Shown here in pieces: positions 24,285-34,195 of a DNA stretch of 57,807 nt; positions within the stretch are counted from its first letter, which is position 1, and every line of letters starts with the position of its first letter. The notes under the pieces were generated by a model. The model saw only the letters and a program-made list of their open reading frames with translations. It searched no databases and was not told the DNA's origin. Position numbers and translations under genes: made by a program. The stretch lies in assembly GCA_030949825.1 (NCBI GenBank), contig JAUZSC010000041.1, positions 1-57,807 of the forward strand, given 5' to 3'. Source of the DNA: Sulfurimonas sp. (lineage in GTDB: Bacteria > Campylobacterota > Campylobacteria > Campylobacterales > Sulfurimonadaceae).

Positions 24285-26525
24285 ATGAAATTTATTCTTT
24301 TTTTATTACTTACTTTACTCGCAATAAGTGCAAACGCAATGACAATTACGCATATAAACTATAAGGGTATGGTTCATATATCAGAACCCGTAGCCTTAAG
24401 AATGTTGGAATTTGAAGTTGGTGATGAAGTTGATGAAGATATTATTGATGGTGCTATTAAAGCCTATTATAAACAAGGTTATTTTAAAGACATCTGGGTT
24501 GATTATGATGATGGAATTTTAACATTTAATTTTCTTGAAAAAGCAATCATATCCCAAATAGTTTTAGAAGGCTGGAAAGAAAATGATGAAGAAGAAATTC
24601 AAGCAACGGTAATTCAGATTAAAAAAGGTTCTTTATATAATGCTAAAAAACTCGAAGCTGCTAAAAAAAGAATTATTGCCGCAATTTCACAAGAAGGTTT
24701 GATTGACAGTGTTATAGAAATTGAAAAAGAATTGCTAGAAAATGGAAGTATTAAAATTACCTTTGTAGTAAATGAAGGTCAAGAAATTATTATAGAAAAG
24801 TTAGTATATGATGGCGTGAAAGGTCTTGATTCAGATGACTTTGATGAAGTAATAGCAAATAAAGAACATGAATGGGCAGGTTGGCTTTTTGGTAGAAATG
24901 ATGGTGAGATGAGTTTACCAGATTTAGAATACGATAACATGAGAATCCGTGATTACTATATGCAATACGGATACCTAGATGCAAAGGTCGAGCAACCCTT
25001 TGTTCGTGTTAACTTTGATAGCTATACAGCTGATATGAGTTACGACATAGAAGAAGGTCCTGTTTATACGATTAATAGTGTTTCTATTAATCAAACTACA
25101 GAGGTTATAGAAGAAGAAAAAGTAAGAGAAGTAATTACACTTATAGACGGGGAAGTTTTTAATATTAAAACATTTCGTGAGAATGCCGATAAAATTAAAA
25201 CGCTTGTAGCCGATTTAAGTTATGCTTATGTTCAAGTTATACCTGATTTGCAAAAAAATAAAGACAATAATACTGTTGATGTTGTATTTAAAATAATTCC
25301 AGGAGATAAGGTTCGTATTCGCGATGTGATTATTTCAGGAAATACGAGAACACTTGACAGAATTATAAGAAGAGAATTGTATCTTGGTGCTGGTGATATG
25401 TACTCTTTAACAGATTTAAAAGATTCTAAAAATGCCTTAGGTCGCTTAGGTTATTTTGATGCAAATGCCATAGAAGAAAAACGGGTAGATAACGAGACTA
25501 TGGATCTTGTTGTTAAAGTAAAAGAAGCTGCTACTGGTAATATTCAAATCGGTGGTGGTTATGGTAGTTACGGTGGTATCCTTGTCTCATTTGGTGTAAG
25601 TGATAATAATATCTGGGGCTCAGGTATTAACATGGGAATAAATCTTGAAAAGTCACAGGCCTCAACAAGTGCATCTTTTAGTATCTCAAATTCAAGAATG
25701 AACGACAGTGACTTTAGTGGTAACTTTAGTATCTTTGCAAATGAGATGGATTATAATGATTATTCAGTTGCAAGTCAGGGTATAACTATTGGGACAGGAC
25801 ATAGATTTACACGACATATAACGGGTTACTTTGGTTACGGCTTTTCTAGTAATGAGTATTCTGGTACCGAAAACTTAGATTCAACTTTATATGATCCAAG
25901 ATTTTTTGAAAGTTATTCAAAAAGTTCGACAACAGTGAGTGTTAAATATGATGATACAGATGATTATTATTTACCAAGAAGTGGAATTACTGCGTCCCAG
26001 AGTATTGAAAAAGCAGGACTTGGAGGAGATGCAGATTTTGTTAAATTAAGAACTGATTTTGGAGTCTTTAAGGGCTTAGACAGTCTTGTAGGTTTTGACG
26101 CAATTGCACGCTATAAGGCACGATATTACCATTTAGTAGATAGTGGATATATCCCAATAGCTGAAAGATTTTACATGGGTGGTATTGGAAGCGTAAGAGG
26201 GTATGAATCTTACTCTATTTCTCCATCTGATGGTACATATTCAAATGGAGAACCATTTCTTAATGGTGGTACGCAAACATTTTCAAATAGCATAGAAATG
26301 AGTTTTCCTCTTGTTCCAAAGGCTAAGATGAGACTTGTAACATTTCTTGATTACGGTATTATAAAAGATAAAAACTCAGGAAATATTTCGCGTGCTGGTT
26401 ATGGACTAGGCTTGGAGTGGTTTTCTCCAGTTGGACCTATCCAGCTAGTATTTGCTAGACCTCTACTACAAGAAAGTGGAGACAGAACTGCTCCATTTGA
26501 GTTTACAATGGGAAGAAGATTTTAA
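24285..26525 (+). CDS. bamA: Outer membrane protein assembly factor BamA
   Basis: The protein has 746 residues: signal peptide MKFILFLLLTLLAISANA, five POTRA domains over about residues 20-410 (for example VRIRDVIISGNTRTLDRIIRREL), then a 16-stranded Omp85 barrel with GGYGSYGGILVSFGVSDNN at its start, FYMGGIGSVRGYE (lid-loop region with the conserved VRGY-type motif) and a terminal aromatic FTMGRRF as the barrel end signal. It inserts beta-barrel proteins into the outer membrane. Monocistronic; its stop overlaps the convergent ppx/gppA stop by four bases. Confidence 0.95.
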   Translation: MKFILFLLLTLLAISANAMTITHINYKGMVHISEPVALRMLEFEVGDEVDEDIIDGAIKAYYKQGYFKDIWVDYDDGILTFNFLEKAIISQIVLEGWKENDEEEIQATVIQIKKGSLYNAKKLEAAKKRIIAAISQEGLIDSVIEIEKELLENGSIKITFVVNEGQEIIIEKLVYDGVKGLDSDDFDEVIANKEHEWAGWLFGRNDGEMSLPDLEYDNMRIRDYYMQYGYLDAKVEQPFVRVNFDSYTADMSYDIEEGPVYTINSVSINQTTEVIEEEKVREVITLIDGEVFNIKTFRENADKIKTLVADLSYAYVQVIPDLQKNKDNNTVDVVFKIIPGDKVRIRDVIISGNTRTLDRIIRRELYLGAGDMYSLTDLKDSKNALGRLGYFDANAIEEKRVDNETMDLVVKVKEAATGNIQIGGGYGSYGGILVSFGVSDNNIWGSGINMGINLEKSQASTSASFSISNSRMNDSDFSGNFSIFANEMDYNDYSVASQGITIGTGHRFTRHITGYFGYGFSSNEYSGTENLDSTLYDPRFFESYSKSSTTVSVKYDDTDDYYLPRSGITASQSIEKAGLGGDADFVKLRTDFGVFKGLDSLVGFDAIARYKARYYHLVDSGYIPIAERFYMGGIGSVRGYESYSISPSDGTYSNGEPFLNGGTQTFSNSIEMSFPLVPKAKMRLVTFLDYGIIKDKNSGNISRAGYGLGLEWFSPVGPIQLVFARPLLQESGDRTAPFEFTMGRRF

Positions 26526-27982
26526 AAAACTATTTTTATATTTTCTATCTCACTTACTTTAGCAAGAGCTTCTTTTGCTAAGTACAAGTTTTTACTTGTA
26601 TTTACTTGAATAACTCCATCTTCAAATTCCATATCAAAATCAATATTTCTAGGTCTATGTGCGAGAAGTGAAATGCTAAGGGATAAGATATAATTTAGAA
26701 TATTAATTGTTGTAGCATCTGGAAGTAAGCGTTCATACTTCTTTATATGTTTACTTGAAGGTAACTTATTTTTAGCATATCTTACAAGTGTTGCTATTAG
26801 CATAATCTGTGAATGTGTAAAGCCATACTCAAGAGTACTTTTTACTAAGTGGTAACTGTGTCTGTTATGTGAAAAATAATGAATATTATTTCCCGCAGGG
26901 TAAAGTCTAGATGCTACTGCTAAATCGTATCTGTATTTTACATCTATACTGAAGTGTGAGTGTGTTAAATCAAAAAGCTTTTTACTTACATGTGCTATTT
27001 GATTTGAAAAATTACTCTCTTGTACATTAGCATCTATGAGATAGCGTACTGAAGTATTGTAGTTATGTGGAAATCTATCTTTGGAGTTTCGTAGTAAATC
27101 TCTAAGAAAAACACCTTCTCGAACACCAACACCACTTGCAAAAACTTTTTTAATACAGAGTTTAATAAAGACTCTTTGTAAGATAAGCGTACCAGGTTTG
27201 ATAATATCAAATCTATTTTTCTTGATTCCAAGTCTTTCTAGTTCATGATTGTCCGCTTCTAGTATTTGGTCAATATAATTGATGTAGTTTTGGGGTGTGC
27301 ACTCAAAGGCATGAATTTTATTAAGTGGATATTCGTAGTGTTTCATCATGGCACTTGCAAGTGCTCTAAATGTTCCACCTATTCCGATGAGTGTAGAGAC
27401 TTCTAAGCTATCAAGAGCGCTAAGTTGACTGTCAATATAGCTAATAGCTCCATTTATATCATCTTTGTCAAAATAGAGCTCTTTAAGACGAACAGTTCCG
27501 AGTTCAAGTGAAAGTGTATTTGAAACTTTATCTTCATGTATACGAGCAAATTCAGTAGATCCACCACCTATATCTATGCTTAAGGCATTTGTTTGACTGG
27601 GTAAGAGGTTTGCACATGCCATCGCTCCAAGGTAAGCTTCTTTTTGACCATCAATTATTTTAATATTGAGCTGGAGTTTATTTTTTACACGCGATAAAAA
27701 ATCTTTTTTATTTGGAGCATCTCTTAATGCAGAGGTTGCAACACAAAGTGTTTTTCTGACATTAAATGATTTAGAAATAGATATGAAGTTTTCTAAGGCA
27801 TCAAAGGTTCTGTCCATCGCTTCATTTTGAAGATTTCCAGAATTTTGATAAATATTTTGGGAAAGTCGAACTTTACTTTTTGTTTCATAAAGGAGATGAA
27901 AAGCAAAACGAGATGTTTTCTCATAAATTGCCATTCTGATGGAATTAGAGCCGATATCTATGACACAAACTCTTTTTGCCAT
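26522..27982 (-). CDS. gppA: Ppx/GppA family phosphatase
   Basis: The protein has 486 residues of the exopolyphosphatase/pppGpp phosphatase family. The actin-like ATPase fold shows CVIDIGSNSIRM at the start, ATSALRDA, IIDGQKEAYLGAM and the phosphate-binding SIDIGGGSTEFA. The C-terminal half is an HD-type helical domain (YRYDLAVASRLYPAGNNIHYFSHNRHSY). It degrades polyphosphate and/or (p)ppGpp; the sequence alone does not tell which. It lies downstream of the ferredoxin gene (12-base gap) on the same strand. Confidence 0.9.
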   Translation of the reverse strand: MAKRVCVIDIGSNSIRMAIYEKTSRFAFHLLYETKSKVRLSQNIYQNSGNLQNEAMDRTFDALENFISISKSFNVRKTLCVATSALRDAPNKKDFLSRVKNKLQLNIKIIDGQKEAYLGAMACANLLPSQTNALSIDIGGGSTEFARIHEDKVSNTLSLELGTVRLKELYFDKDDINGAISYIDSQLSALDSLEVSTLIGIGGTFRALASAMMKHYEYPLNKIHAFECTPQNYINYIDQILEADNHELERLGIKKNRFDIIKPGTLILQRVFIKLCIKKVFASGVGVREGVFLRDLLRNSKDRFPHNYNTSVRYLIDANVQESNFSNQIAHVSKKLFDLTHSHFSIDVKYRYDLAVASRLYPAGNNIHYFSHNRHSYHLVKSTLEYGFTHSQIMLIATLVRYAKNKLPSSKHIKKYERLLPDATTINILNYILSLSISLLAHRPRNIDFDMEFEDGVIQVNTSKNLYLAKEALAKVSEIENIKIVF

Positions 27983-27994
27983 TTTACTTTTCCT

Positions 27995-28246
27995 TTATTC
28001 TTCGATTTCTAGATTTTTATATTTAAATTGAAGTTCTGCAATAGACTCAACATTGTCTTTATCTGGGACTATACAGTCTACAGGACATACTGATATACAA
28101 GCAGGTTCATCATAAATACCTACACATTCAGTACATCTATCTGGATCGATGTAGTAAATTGGATCTCCCTCTTCGATTGCTATTGTAGGACATTCTTCAC
28201 GACATGCATCACATGCTATACATTCATCATTAATTATTAGAGCCAT
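27995..28246 (-). CDS. 2x[4Fe-4S] ferredoxin
   Basis: The protein has 83 residues and two four-cysteine motifs: CIACDACREECP and CTECVGIYDEPACISVCP, the second with the extra loop between cysteines 2 and 3 typical of YfhL/Fdx-type dicluster ferredoxins of proteobacteria. It is a cytoplasmic low-potential electron carrier. Directly upstream of ppx/gppA on the same strand; such pairing is common in Campylobacterota. Upstream is an 80-base gap to the histidine kinase gene end. Confidence 0.93.
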   Translation of the reverse strand: MALIINDECIACDACREECPTIAIEEGDPIYYIDPDRCTECVGIYDEPACISVCPVDCIVPDKDNVESIAELQFKYKNLEIEE

Positions 28247-28326
28247 TTAAAAACCTTATATATTCTAGAGTTTTATTTTTATGTTCGATTTATAGCTAAA
28301 TAAAGCTTTAGTATTTTTTAAACAGC

Positions 28327-29625
28327 TCAGTTTCTTGGAAGTGTACAGGATAATTTAGAGTTTAATTGTAATGATGCAGTTGTTCCTTCGATACCATCAA
28401 GTCTATTTCTAATCTTTATTCTAGCACCTAAAGCATCTGAGGCACTTTTTGCTAAAAATAAACCAAGTCCAACGCCAGATTTATTTCCTTGACGCTTAAA
28501 AGGGGCAAATAAGTCTATGCTTTCATCGATTCCACAGCCTTCATCAATCACTTCAATAAGAAGACCAAAATCATCTTGAGAACTCTTGAGTAAAACTCTT
28601 CCATTTTTTGATGTAAACTTAAGAGCATTTTGCAGAAAATTTTGAACAATCTGATTGAGGAGTGATAACTGAAGATTTGCCATAAATCCACTTGGCTCAA
28701 AACTCATTTCAAGATTTTTTCCTTCATTTGATGCTAGTAACTGAAAATCATTTGCTTTTTCTCTTAAAAAAGCAATAATATCTATCTCTACAGGCTTTTC
28801 TAATTGTGCACCTTCTTGGCGTCCTATATTCAAAATATTTGACACAATGATGTTCATCTCATCTACAGTCTTGTTTGTAACCTTTAGGGCTTCTATATAC
28901 TCCTCTGCGGAGCGTTTTTTGATAAGTGTGACTTGATTCTTTAGTTTTATAACTGCAAGTGGAGTTTTGAGTTCATGCGCAGTTCCAATGAAAAGTTCTT
29001 TTTGGTACTTTACAAAGTTTTGAATTCTTGTAAGAAGATGGTTTATTGTTTCCCCTAAAGGCTCAAACTCTGTAGGTAAGGTCTCGACTTTAATAGGGTT
29101 TATAAGATGTTCATTCATATTGGAGAGTCTGGCACTTAAAGTTTGAATTGGGCTAATAAGCATTTTAGAAACAGCAACAGCATAGATAAATATAAGTAAA
29201 AATCCAACAATGTTAATCATGAAAATATAATTAAGGATTTTATCTAGAATTCGTTTTGTTTGAGATATCTCTTTTGTTATTTTTAGATAGCTGTTTTTTT
29301 TTGAATCAAATGGATATATTAATGTCAAGTATGTATATTTATCTTTCTCTTTTTCGTACATATCAAGTTCTGAGTGCATCTGTTTAAGGTAGATTATTTG
29401 AATATCTAAGCCAAGTAAAGTATTGCTATTATCTGAATGTATTGAATTTACATCTTTATTTAAAGCAATATTTTTTGCATAGTTTATTAGTTCTTGATGT
29501 TTTTCTTCATAAATTGATTTTTCTATATAAAAATACAGGATAAAAGAAAAGCTAAAAATTAGTAAAAGTGAAGCTATAAGGATTTGAATGAGAAAATTTC
29601 TACGAATGCTTTTTTTTGAAAACAT
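28327..29625 (-). CDS. Sensor histidine kinase
   Basis: About 432 residues from the ATG at 29625. Two membrane helices (near 12-32 and 133-155) flank a small periplasmic sensor of about 100 residues. A HAMP-like linker follows, then the H-box HELKTPLAVIKLK with the phospho-accepting His, N-box LLNQIVQNFLQNALKF, G1 DEGCGI and G2 GVGLGLFLAKS. It phosphorylates the adjacent OmpR-type regulator, whose gene is directly upstream. The frame is open to 29661, but the start at 29625 gives a normal membrane entry (MFSKKSIRRNFLI) and follows an AAGAAG box. The signal sensed is unknown. Confidence 0.9.
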   Translation of the reverse strand: MFSKKSIRRNFLIQILIASLLLIFSFSFILYFYIEKSIYEEKHQELINYAKNIALNKDVNSIHSDNSNTLLGLDIQIIYLKQMHSELDMYEKEKDKYTYLTLIYPFDSKKNSYLKITKEISQTKRILDKILNYIFMINIVGFLLIFIYAVAVSKMLISPIQTLSARLSNMNEHLINPIKVETLPTEFEPLGETINHLLTRIQNFVKYQKELFIGTAHELKTPLAVIKLKNQVTLIKKRSAEEYIEALKVTNKTVDEMNIIVSNILNIGRQEGAQLEKPVEIDIIAFLREKANDFQLLASNEGKNLEMSFEPSGFMANLQLSLLNQIVQNFLQNALKFTSKNGRVLLKSSQDDFGLLIEVIDEGCGIDESIDLFAPFKRQGNKSGVGLGLFLAKSASDALGARIKIRNRLDGIEGTTASLQLNSKLSCTLPRN

Positions 29626-29687
29626 GTGTTTCTTCTTTGTGAGGTGTAAATTTATAACCAAAAAAGGTTATAAATTTAAGTTAGTTA

Positions 29688-30362
29688 TTAATCAAGTTCT
29701 TTTGGAAAACAAAATCTATAACCACGACGACGAACAGTCTCGATAGTTGTTATTCCTAGTGGTTTATCCATTTTTTGTCTAATCTGATTAATCGCAACTT
29801 CAATTACATTAGGAGTTACAAGCTCAGGTTCTTCCCAAATTGCATCAAGAAGTTGTTCTTTAGAAACAATTTGATCACGGTGACGCGCTAGGTGAGTAAG
29901 TACTTCAAAAGGTTTCCCTTTAAGTTCTATTTCTTGCTCTTTATAGGTAATTTTTTCTTCTTCAGGATTAATGATTAGGTCTTCAATCTCGATGATGTTA
30001 GATCCGCCAAAACGAAGACGCGCTTCGATTCTAGCTACTAAAACATCAAAGTCAAAAGGTTTTCTAATATAATCATCAGCACCAGCTCTTAAGGCTTCAA
30101 CTTCACTTTCGTTATCATCTCTCGCAGAAAGTACAACTACAACAGTTTTAGGTGTATTTGATTTAATATCACCAATGATATCTATTGAGTTTCCATCTGG
30201 AAGCATCCAGTCCATAAGTACTAAATCGTAGTTACGAATGTCAAGGTAATACTCTCCATCTTTAAGCGTTTCAACTACATCACTTTGGTAACCATATTCT
30301 TTAAGTCCCTCAGCAATCATTTTGTTTAATGTTACTTCATCTTCAATGATAAGAATGCGCAT
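29688..30362 (-). CDS. OmpR/PhoB-family response regulator
   Basis: The protein has 224 residues. Receiver domain: acidic pocket IIEDE at the start, phospho-acceptor Asp in VLMDWMLPDG, conserved Lys in IRKPFDFD. C-terminal winged helix: GKPFEVLTHLARHRDQIVSKEQLLD, then VEVAINQIRQKMDKP and TVRRRGYRFC. It is the first gene of a two-gene operon with the histidine kinase. A gap of about 100 bases upstream, before folB ends, contains TATTT-rich promoter-like sequence. Confidence 0.94.
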   Translation of the reverse strand: MRILIIEDEVTLNKMIAEGLKEYGYQSDVVETLKDGEYYLDIRNYDLVLMDWMLPDGNSIDIIGDIKSNTPKTVVVVLSARDDNESEVEALRAGADDYIRKPFDFDVLVARIEARLRFGGSNIIEIEDLIINPEEEKITYKEQEIELKGKPFEVLTHLARHRDQIVSKEQLLDAIWEEPELVTPNVIEVAINQIRQKMDKPLGITTIETVRRRGYRFCFPKELD

Positions 30363-30466
30363 TAATATTGTCCTATTATGTATATTTATTTTGAACGAAT
30401 GATAGCATAATTTTAGATTACTTTAAAGTTTTTTTCAAGTTTGTTTAAAAAAACTTTAATTTTGGA

Positions 30467-30796
30467 TTAAGAAATAAAGCAGGATGAATTACTGACACTT
30501 ACCTTACAGTCGGGTAAAATGGATGGTTTTGTGATTTTTAATCGAAGTTTTTCAATCTTAGAAAATTCTTCTTTAAGTTTAGTAGCTAAAGTAAGTAAAG
30601 CATCCTCAATAAGTAAAAATTTATTATTAATCATCAGTGATTTTGTGAAATTACTTAGCTCAGCATAGTTAATAAAATCATTTTCATAAGTATAGTCAAT
30701 CTCTATGTTTATGATGATGTCTTGAGGAGAAAGTCGTTCGTAGTCTAAGATACCAATAATACATTGGAATCTTAGGTCTTCTATATAGATAGTCAT
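30467..30796 (-). CDS. folB: Dihydroneopterin aldolase
   Basis: The protein has 109 residues of the FolB/tunnelling-fold family: MTIYIEDLRFQCIIGILDYER at the start matches the canonical I-I-G-x-x-x-x-E-R segment, and KLRLKITKPSILPDC holds the K-P element of the active site. It converts dihydroneopterin to the hydroxymethyl pterin in folate synthesis. Its start overlaps the plsY stop by one base; plsY-folB pairing is common in Campylobacterota. Confidence 0.88.
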   Translation of the reverse strand: MTIYIEDLRFQCIIGILDYERLSPQDIIINIEIDYTYENDFINYAELSNFTKSLMINNKFLLIEDALLTLATKLKEEFSKIEKLRLKITKPSILPDCKVSVSNSSCFIS

Positions 30797-31410
30797 TATA
30801 CGACTTGCTTTTCTTCACCCTTAAATAAACGAACAATATTTGGAATATGTTTATAGTAAAGTATAAATACGATCAATACAACTGGAGCATGTGACATCTC
30901 AGGGTGAATGTAAAAACTCGAAGTAAGTAAAGCAGCTACTCCTATAAGTGAAGAGATGGAAGAAATTTTAATCACTTTAGCAGCAATTGCCCAAACAACG
31001 AGCGCAATGAGAGTTTCTAGTGGAAGCATAAATAACATTACACCCATTCCAGTTGCTATACCTTTGCCACCTTCAAAATTTAAATAAGGTGAAAAACAGT
31101 GCCCTATAACAGATAAAACAGCAATTCCCCATAATGTAGCTTCACTTAAACCACTAAGATATGCAAATGCCAAGACCGTTAAACCTTTCATTGCATCTAG
31201 GATTAATGTAGCCGCCCCTAGTCTTTTTGCAAGAACAGGATTACTTTGCTTAACAACGCGTAAAACATTTGTAGCACCAATACTACCACTACCGCTTGCT
31301 TTGATATCTACACCTGCAAATTTCTTAGCAAGAATAAGACCAAAAGGTATACCACCAATAAGGTAAGCGAAAATAAAAAACTGAACATTTGTATTGAAGA
31401 TAAAATCCAT
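30796..31410 (-). CDS. plsY: Acyl-phosphate glycerol-3-phosphate acyltransferase PlsY
   Basis: The protein has 204 residues with about five membrane helices. The three PlsY motifs are visible: GSGSIGATNVLR, then GHCFSPYLNFEGGKGIATGMGV, and the C-terminal YYKHIPNIVRLFKGEE. It transfers the acyl group from acyl phosphate to glycerol 3-phosphate in the first step of phospholipid synthesis. The gene heads an operon with folB and is divergent from the lipoprotein gene at 31502. Confidence 0.94.
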   Translation of the reverse strand: MDFIFNTNVQFFIFAYLIGGIPFGLILAKKFAGVDIKASGSGSIGATNVLRVVKQSNPVLAKRLGAATLILDAMKGLTVLAFAYLSGLSEATLWGIAVLSVIGHCFSPYLNFEGGKGIATGMGVMLFMLPLETLIALVVWAIAAKVIKISSISSLIGVAALLTSSFYIHPEMSHAPVVLIVFILYYKHIPNIVRLFKGEEKQVV

Positions 31411-31501
31411 TGAATAACCTTAATTATAATTATTTTGACATTTTACTATATTAATCTTATAACTGTATAATCCACATAATAATTTATGAATGGAGAAGTA
31501 T

Positions 31502-31849
31502 TTGAAAAAATATATTTTACTGTTGAGTATTTCGTTTATAGTACTCTTTACAGCATGTACGCAAGAAACGCAAAACAAATTAGGTCGTAGTATCCAAAAC
31601 TGGACAGGTACGGATGGTGTCTTAGATATTTATATGGGTGATAAACTTGTGAAGAGGTTTATTAAAGTTGATAAACTCTCAACAGCTACAAGTACAGATG
31701 GCAATACGCCTAGACATTATCGTTACGGTTATGGCTATGTAGATGCTAATTTTAATTATATACAAGATGAGGGTGAAAAAAAATCATATTTTGAAATAAG
31801 TAACTATTCTACGCCTTATATATTCTATGATAATCCAAGTAGCATCTAG
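31502..31849 (+). CDS. Small lipoprotein, unknown function
   Basis: About 115 residues from a TTG start (31502) preceded by a GGAG box; an ATG at 31490 in frame is also possible but overlaps that box. N-terminus KKYILLLSISFIVLF leads to lipobox TAC (LFTAC). The mature part is polar with VLDIYMGDKLVKRFIKVDKL and a Tyr-rich YRYGYGYVDANFNY region, perhaps a small beta fold. I do not recognise the family. It overlaps the dapE start (TAG/GTG), so it is co-translated with it. Confidence 0.65.
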   Translation: MKKYILLLSISFIVLFTACTQETQNKLGRSIQNWTGTDGVLDIYMGDKLVKRFIKVDKLSTATSTDGNTPRHYRYGYGYVDANFNYIQDEGEKKSYFEISNYSTPYIFYDNPSSI

Positions 31850-32946
31850 TGGAGCTTATAGAATTACTTAAAAAGCTGATTGAGAGTAAAAGTGAAACAC
31901 CTGACGATGGCGGACTTTTAGATTTTATAGAGTCTTATTTAGAGGGTTTCACTGCAATAAGAATTGATAAAGAAGATGTAAAAAACCTTTTTATATATAA
32001 GAAATTTTCAGAGGGTGATCATCTTTGTTTCGCTGGACATGTTGATGTAGTTCCTGCTGGAAAAGGCTGGGATACAAATCCTTATGAGATGGTAGAAAAA
32101 GACGGCTTTATTTATGGTCGCGGTGGACAAGATATGAAAGGTGGACTTGCAGCGTTTATTCAAGCGGTAAAAGTTAGCGAAAGTTTTTGCGGAACATTGT
32201 CTTTACTTCTTACATCTGATGAAGAGGGCGAAGCAATTAATGGAACTGTAAAAGTTTTAGAGTATCTTAAAGAAAAAGATATGTTACCCGACTCTGTAAT
32301 TGTGGCTGAACCAACCTGTTCAAATATATTTGGGGATGCTATTAAAATAGGGCGACGAGGTTCTATAAATGGTTATCTTACATTAAAGGGTAAGCAAGGT
32401 CATGCGGCATATCCAGAAAAAGCAATAAATCCTATACATAAAATAGCGCAAGTTTTAGGAAATATGGCAGGTGTAAATATAGATGATGGTGATGAATTTT
32501 TTTCTCCAAGTAAGTTTGTTATAACTGATATTCGCGCGGGAATGCAAGTTACAAATGTAAGTCCTAATGAACTTAAAATGATGTTTAATGTTAGAAATAC
32601 CACGATCACCTCACAAAAAGAAGTTAGAATGTTTGTTGATAAGCACCTTGATGGTTTAGATTATGAGCTAGAATTAACACAAGGTTCGTATCCATTTAGA
32701 ACAAATGCAGATAGCAAAGTTGTCCACAATATTGATAGGGCGATAGAAAGTGTAACAGGTATTAAACCAGAACATTCAACGGCTGGTGGAACATCAGATG
32801 CAAGGTTTGTTGCAGGATTTGGGATTGAAGTTATAGAGTTTGGCGTTAAAAATGATACGATTCATGGTCTCAATGAAAGAACAACGAGAGCTGAAGTAGA
32901 AGGACTTTTCCAAGTTTTTAAAAACTTAATTAAACAATGGAGATAA
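31849..32946 (+). CDS. dapE: Succinyl-diaminopimelate desuccinylase
   Basis: The protein has 365 residues of the M20 metallopeptidase family. Zinc-ligand segments are FAGHVDVVPAG, GRGGQDMKGGLAA, TSDEEGEAINGT and a C-terminal DTIHGLNE. It hydrolyses N-succinyl-LL-diaminopimelate in lysine and peptidoglycan precursor synthesis. Start is GTG at 31849, overlapping the preceding stop codon. Its own stop overlaps the next ATG (TAATG). Confidence 0.94.
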   Translation: MELIELLKKLIESKSETPDDGGLLDFIESYLEGFTAIRIDKEDVKNLFIYKKFSEGDHLCFAGHVDVVPAGKGWDTNPYEMVEKDGFIYGRGGQDMKGGLAAFIQAVKVSESFCGTLSLLLTSDEEGEAINGTVKVLEYLKEKDMLPDSVIVAEPTCSNIFGDAIKIGRRGSINGYLTLKGKQGHAAYPEKAINPIHKIAQVLGNMAGVNIDDGDEFFSPSKFVITDIRAGMQVTNVSPNELKMMFNVRNTTITSQKEVRMFVDKHLDGLDYELELTQGSYPFRTNADSKVVHNIDRAIESVTGIKPEHSTAGGTSDARFVAGFGIEVIEFGVKNDTIHGLNERTTRAEVEGLFQVFKNLIKQWR

Positions 32947-33343
32947 TGATGAAAAAAGATATTTATTATGCTGGCTTTGGTGAGTAGTTTATTTGCATCG
33001 AGTATAGATTGGCCAAATAATTACGAAGCAGCACTCAAGCAAGCTAAGGCAGAGAATAAAAAAGTTTATTTATTTATTACATCAGATTATTGTAAATGGT
33101 GTAGAGAGTTTGAAGACATAACGCTTAAAGATGAAAAAATACTAGGCTTGTTAAAAAAGGACTATGTGCTTTTGCATCTATCAAAAGAGAGACATACTAT
33201 AGATAAAAGGTTCAATGAAGTATCTTTTCTACCAAAGCATTTTTTTTCTAAAAGCTAATGGCGAGAAAATTTATGAAGACTATGGTTATAGAACCCAAGA
33301 TTATTTTGAAAATATACTTAATGAAATAAAGGAAGAAAATTAA
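32946..33343 (+). CDS. Periplasmic thioredoxin-like protein (frame broken twice)
   Basis: Joined length is 131 residues. The start ATGATGAAAAAA at 32946 leads, if one base near 32958 is removed, into a signal peptide (KKIFIMLALVSSLFAS). The mature protein has a thioredoxin fold with the active site SDYCKWC and the following EFEDITLKD helix, as in the thioredoxin_7/SoxW-like group. The second break is in CCAAAGC (33234-33236); with one A fewer the chain continues LPSIFFLKANGEKIYEDYGY, with the cis-Pro in place. Probably a thiol reductase for envelope proteins. The stop abuts the ridA start. Confidence 0.75.
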
Positions 33344-33718
33344 ATGAAATTCGTACAAACAGATAAAGCACCCTCCGCAATAGGTCCATACTCTCAAGCA
33401 ATTGTAGCTAATGGTATGGTATATACTTCAGGTCAAATCGCCTTAACACCAGAGGGTGTAATGTTAGAAGATGATGTAGTTGTTCAAACAAAGCAAGTCC
33501 TTAAAAACTTAGAAGCTGTTTTAGAAGAAGCCGGAAGTGCTATAAATAAAGTTGTTAAAACTACTATATTTATAGCATCTATGGATGATTTTGGAGTTAT
33601 TAACGAAATATATGAAGAAGCATTCGGCATGCATAAGCCTGCTCGTGCAACTGTAGCGGTAAAAACTCTACCTAAAAATGCACTTGTAGAAATAGATGCT
33701 GTGGCATTATTAAACTAA
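33344..33718 (+). CDS. ridA: RidA family enamine/imine deaminase
   Basis: The protein has 124 residues of the RidA/YER057c/UK114 family. It begins with PSAIGPYSQAIVANGMVYTSGQIAL and has the substrate-binding Arg in KPARATVAV and the C-terminal VEIDAVALL. It hydrolyses reactive 2-aminoacrylate and related imines, protecting PLP enzymes. Likely the last gene of the dapE operon. Confidence 0.94.
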   Translation: MKFVQTDKAPSAIGPYSQAIVANGMVYTSGQIALTPEGVMLEDDVVVQTKQVLKNLEAVLEEAGSAINKVVKTTIFIASMDDFGVINEIYEEAFGMHKPARATVAVKTLPKNALVEIDAVALLN

Positions 33719-33787
33719 TTAAACTAAACTTAAAGCTAAGTTGGCTATAATTGCGAACTTTTTTAATAGAATTATAAGGAAATATTA

Positions 33788-34096
33788 ATGTACGCAATTA
33801 TCAAAAACGGTGGTAAGCAGTATAAAGTTCAAGAAGGTGATATCCTTTTACTAGACAAAATGTCTCTTGAGCCTAAAGCTACATTCGAAATAACAGAAGT
33901 TTTAGCAGTTAACGCTGGTGAACTTAAAATGGGAGCTCCTTTTGTTGAAGGTGCTAAAGTAACTGCTGAAGTTATTAACGAAGGTCGTGACAAAAAAGTC
34001 ATTATCTTTAAAAAGCGTCGTCGTAAAGACAGTAAAGTAAAAAGAGGTTTCAGAAGAGACTTCACGCGTGTTAGAATTACGAAAATAGCTGCATAA
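33788..34096 (+). CDS. rplU: 50S ribosomal protein L21
   Basis: The protein has 102 residues and full L21 length: [18 protein letters not shown] at the start and the basic [24 protein letters not shown] at the end, both L21 hallmarks. It begins the conserved rplU-rpmA-obgE block. A strong AAGGAAA box precedes the ATG. Confidence 0.97.
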   Translation: MYAIIKNGGKQYKVQEGDILLLDKMSLEPKATFEITEVLAVNAGELKMGAPFVEGAKVTAEVINEGRDKKVIIFKKRRRKDSKVKRGFRRDFTRVRITKIAA

Positions 34097-34195
34097 TACA
34101 AACTAAGCGTTAGCGTAGTAAAAGGATGCGTTCCTTTTACTTTAAATAAAACAAAAGGTTCCTTTAATTTAGGAACTAAATTTAAGGAGACAAAG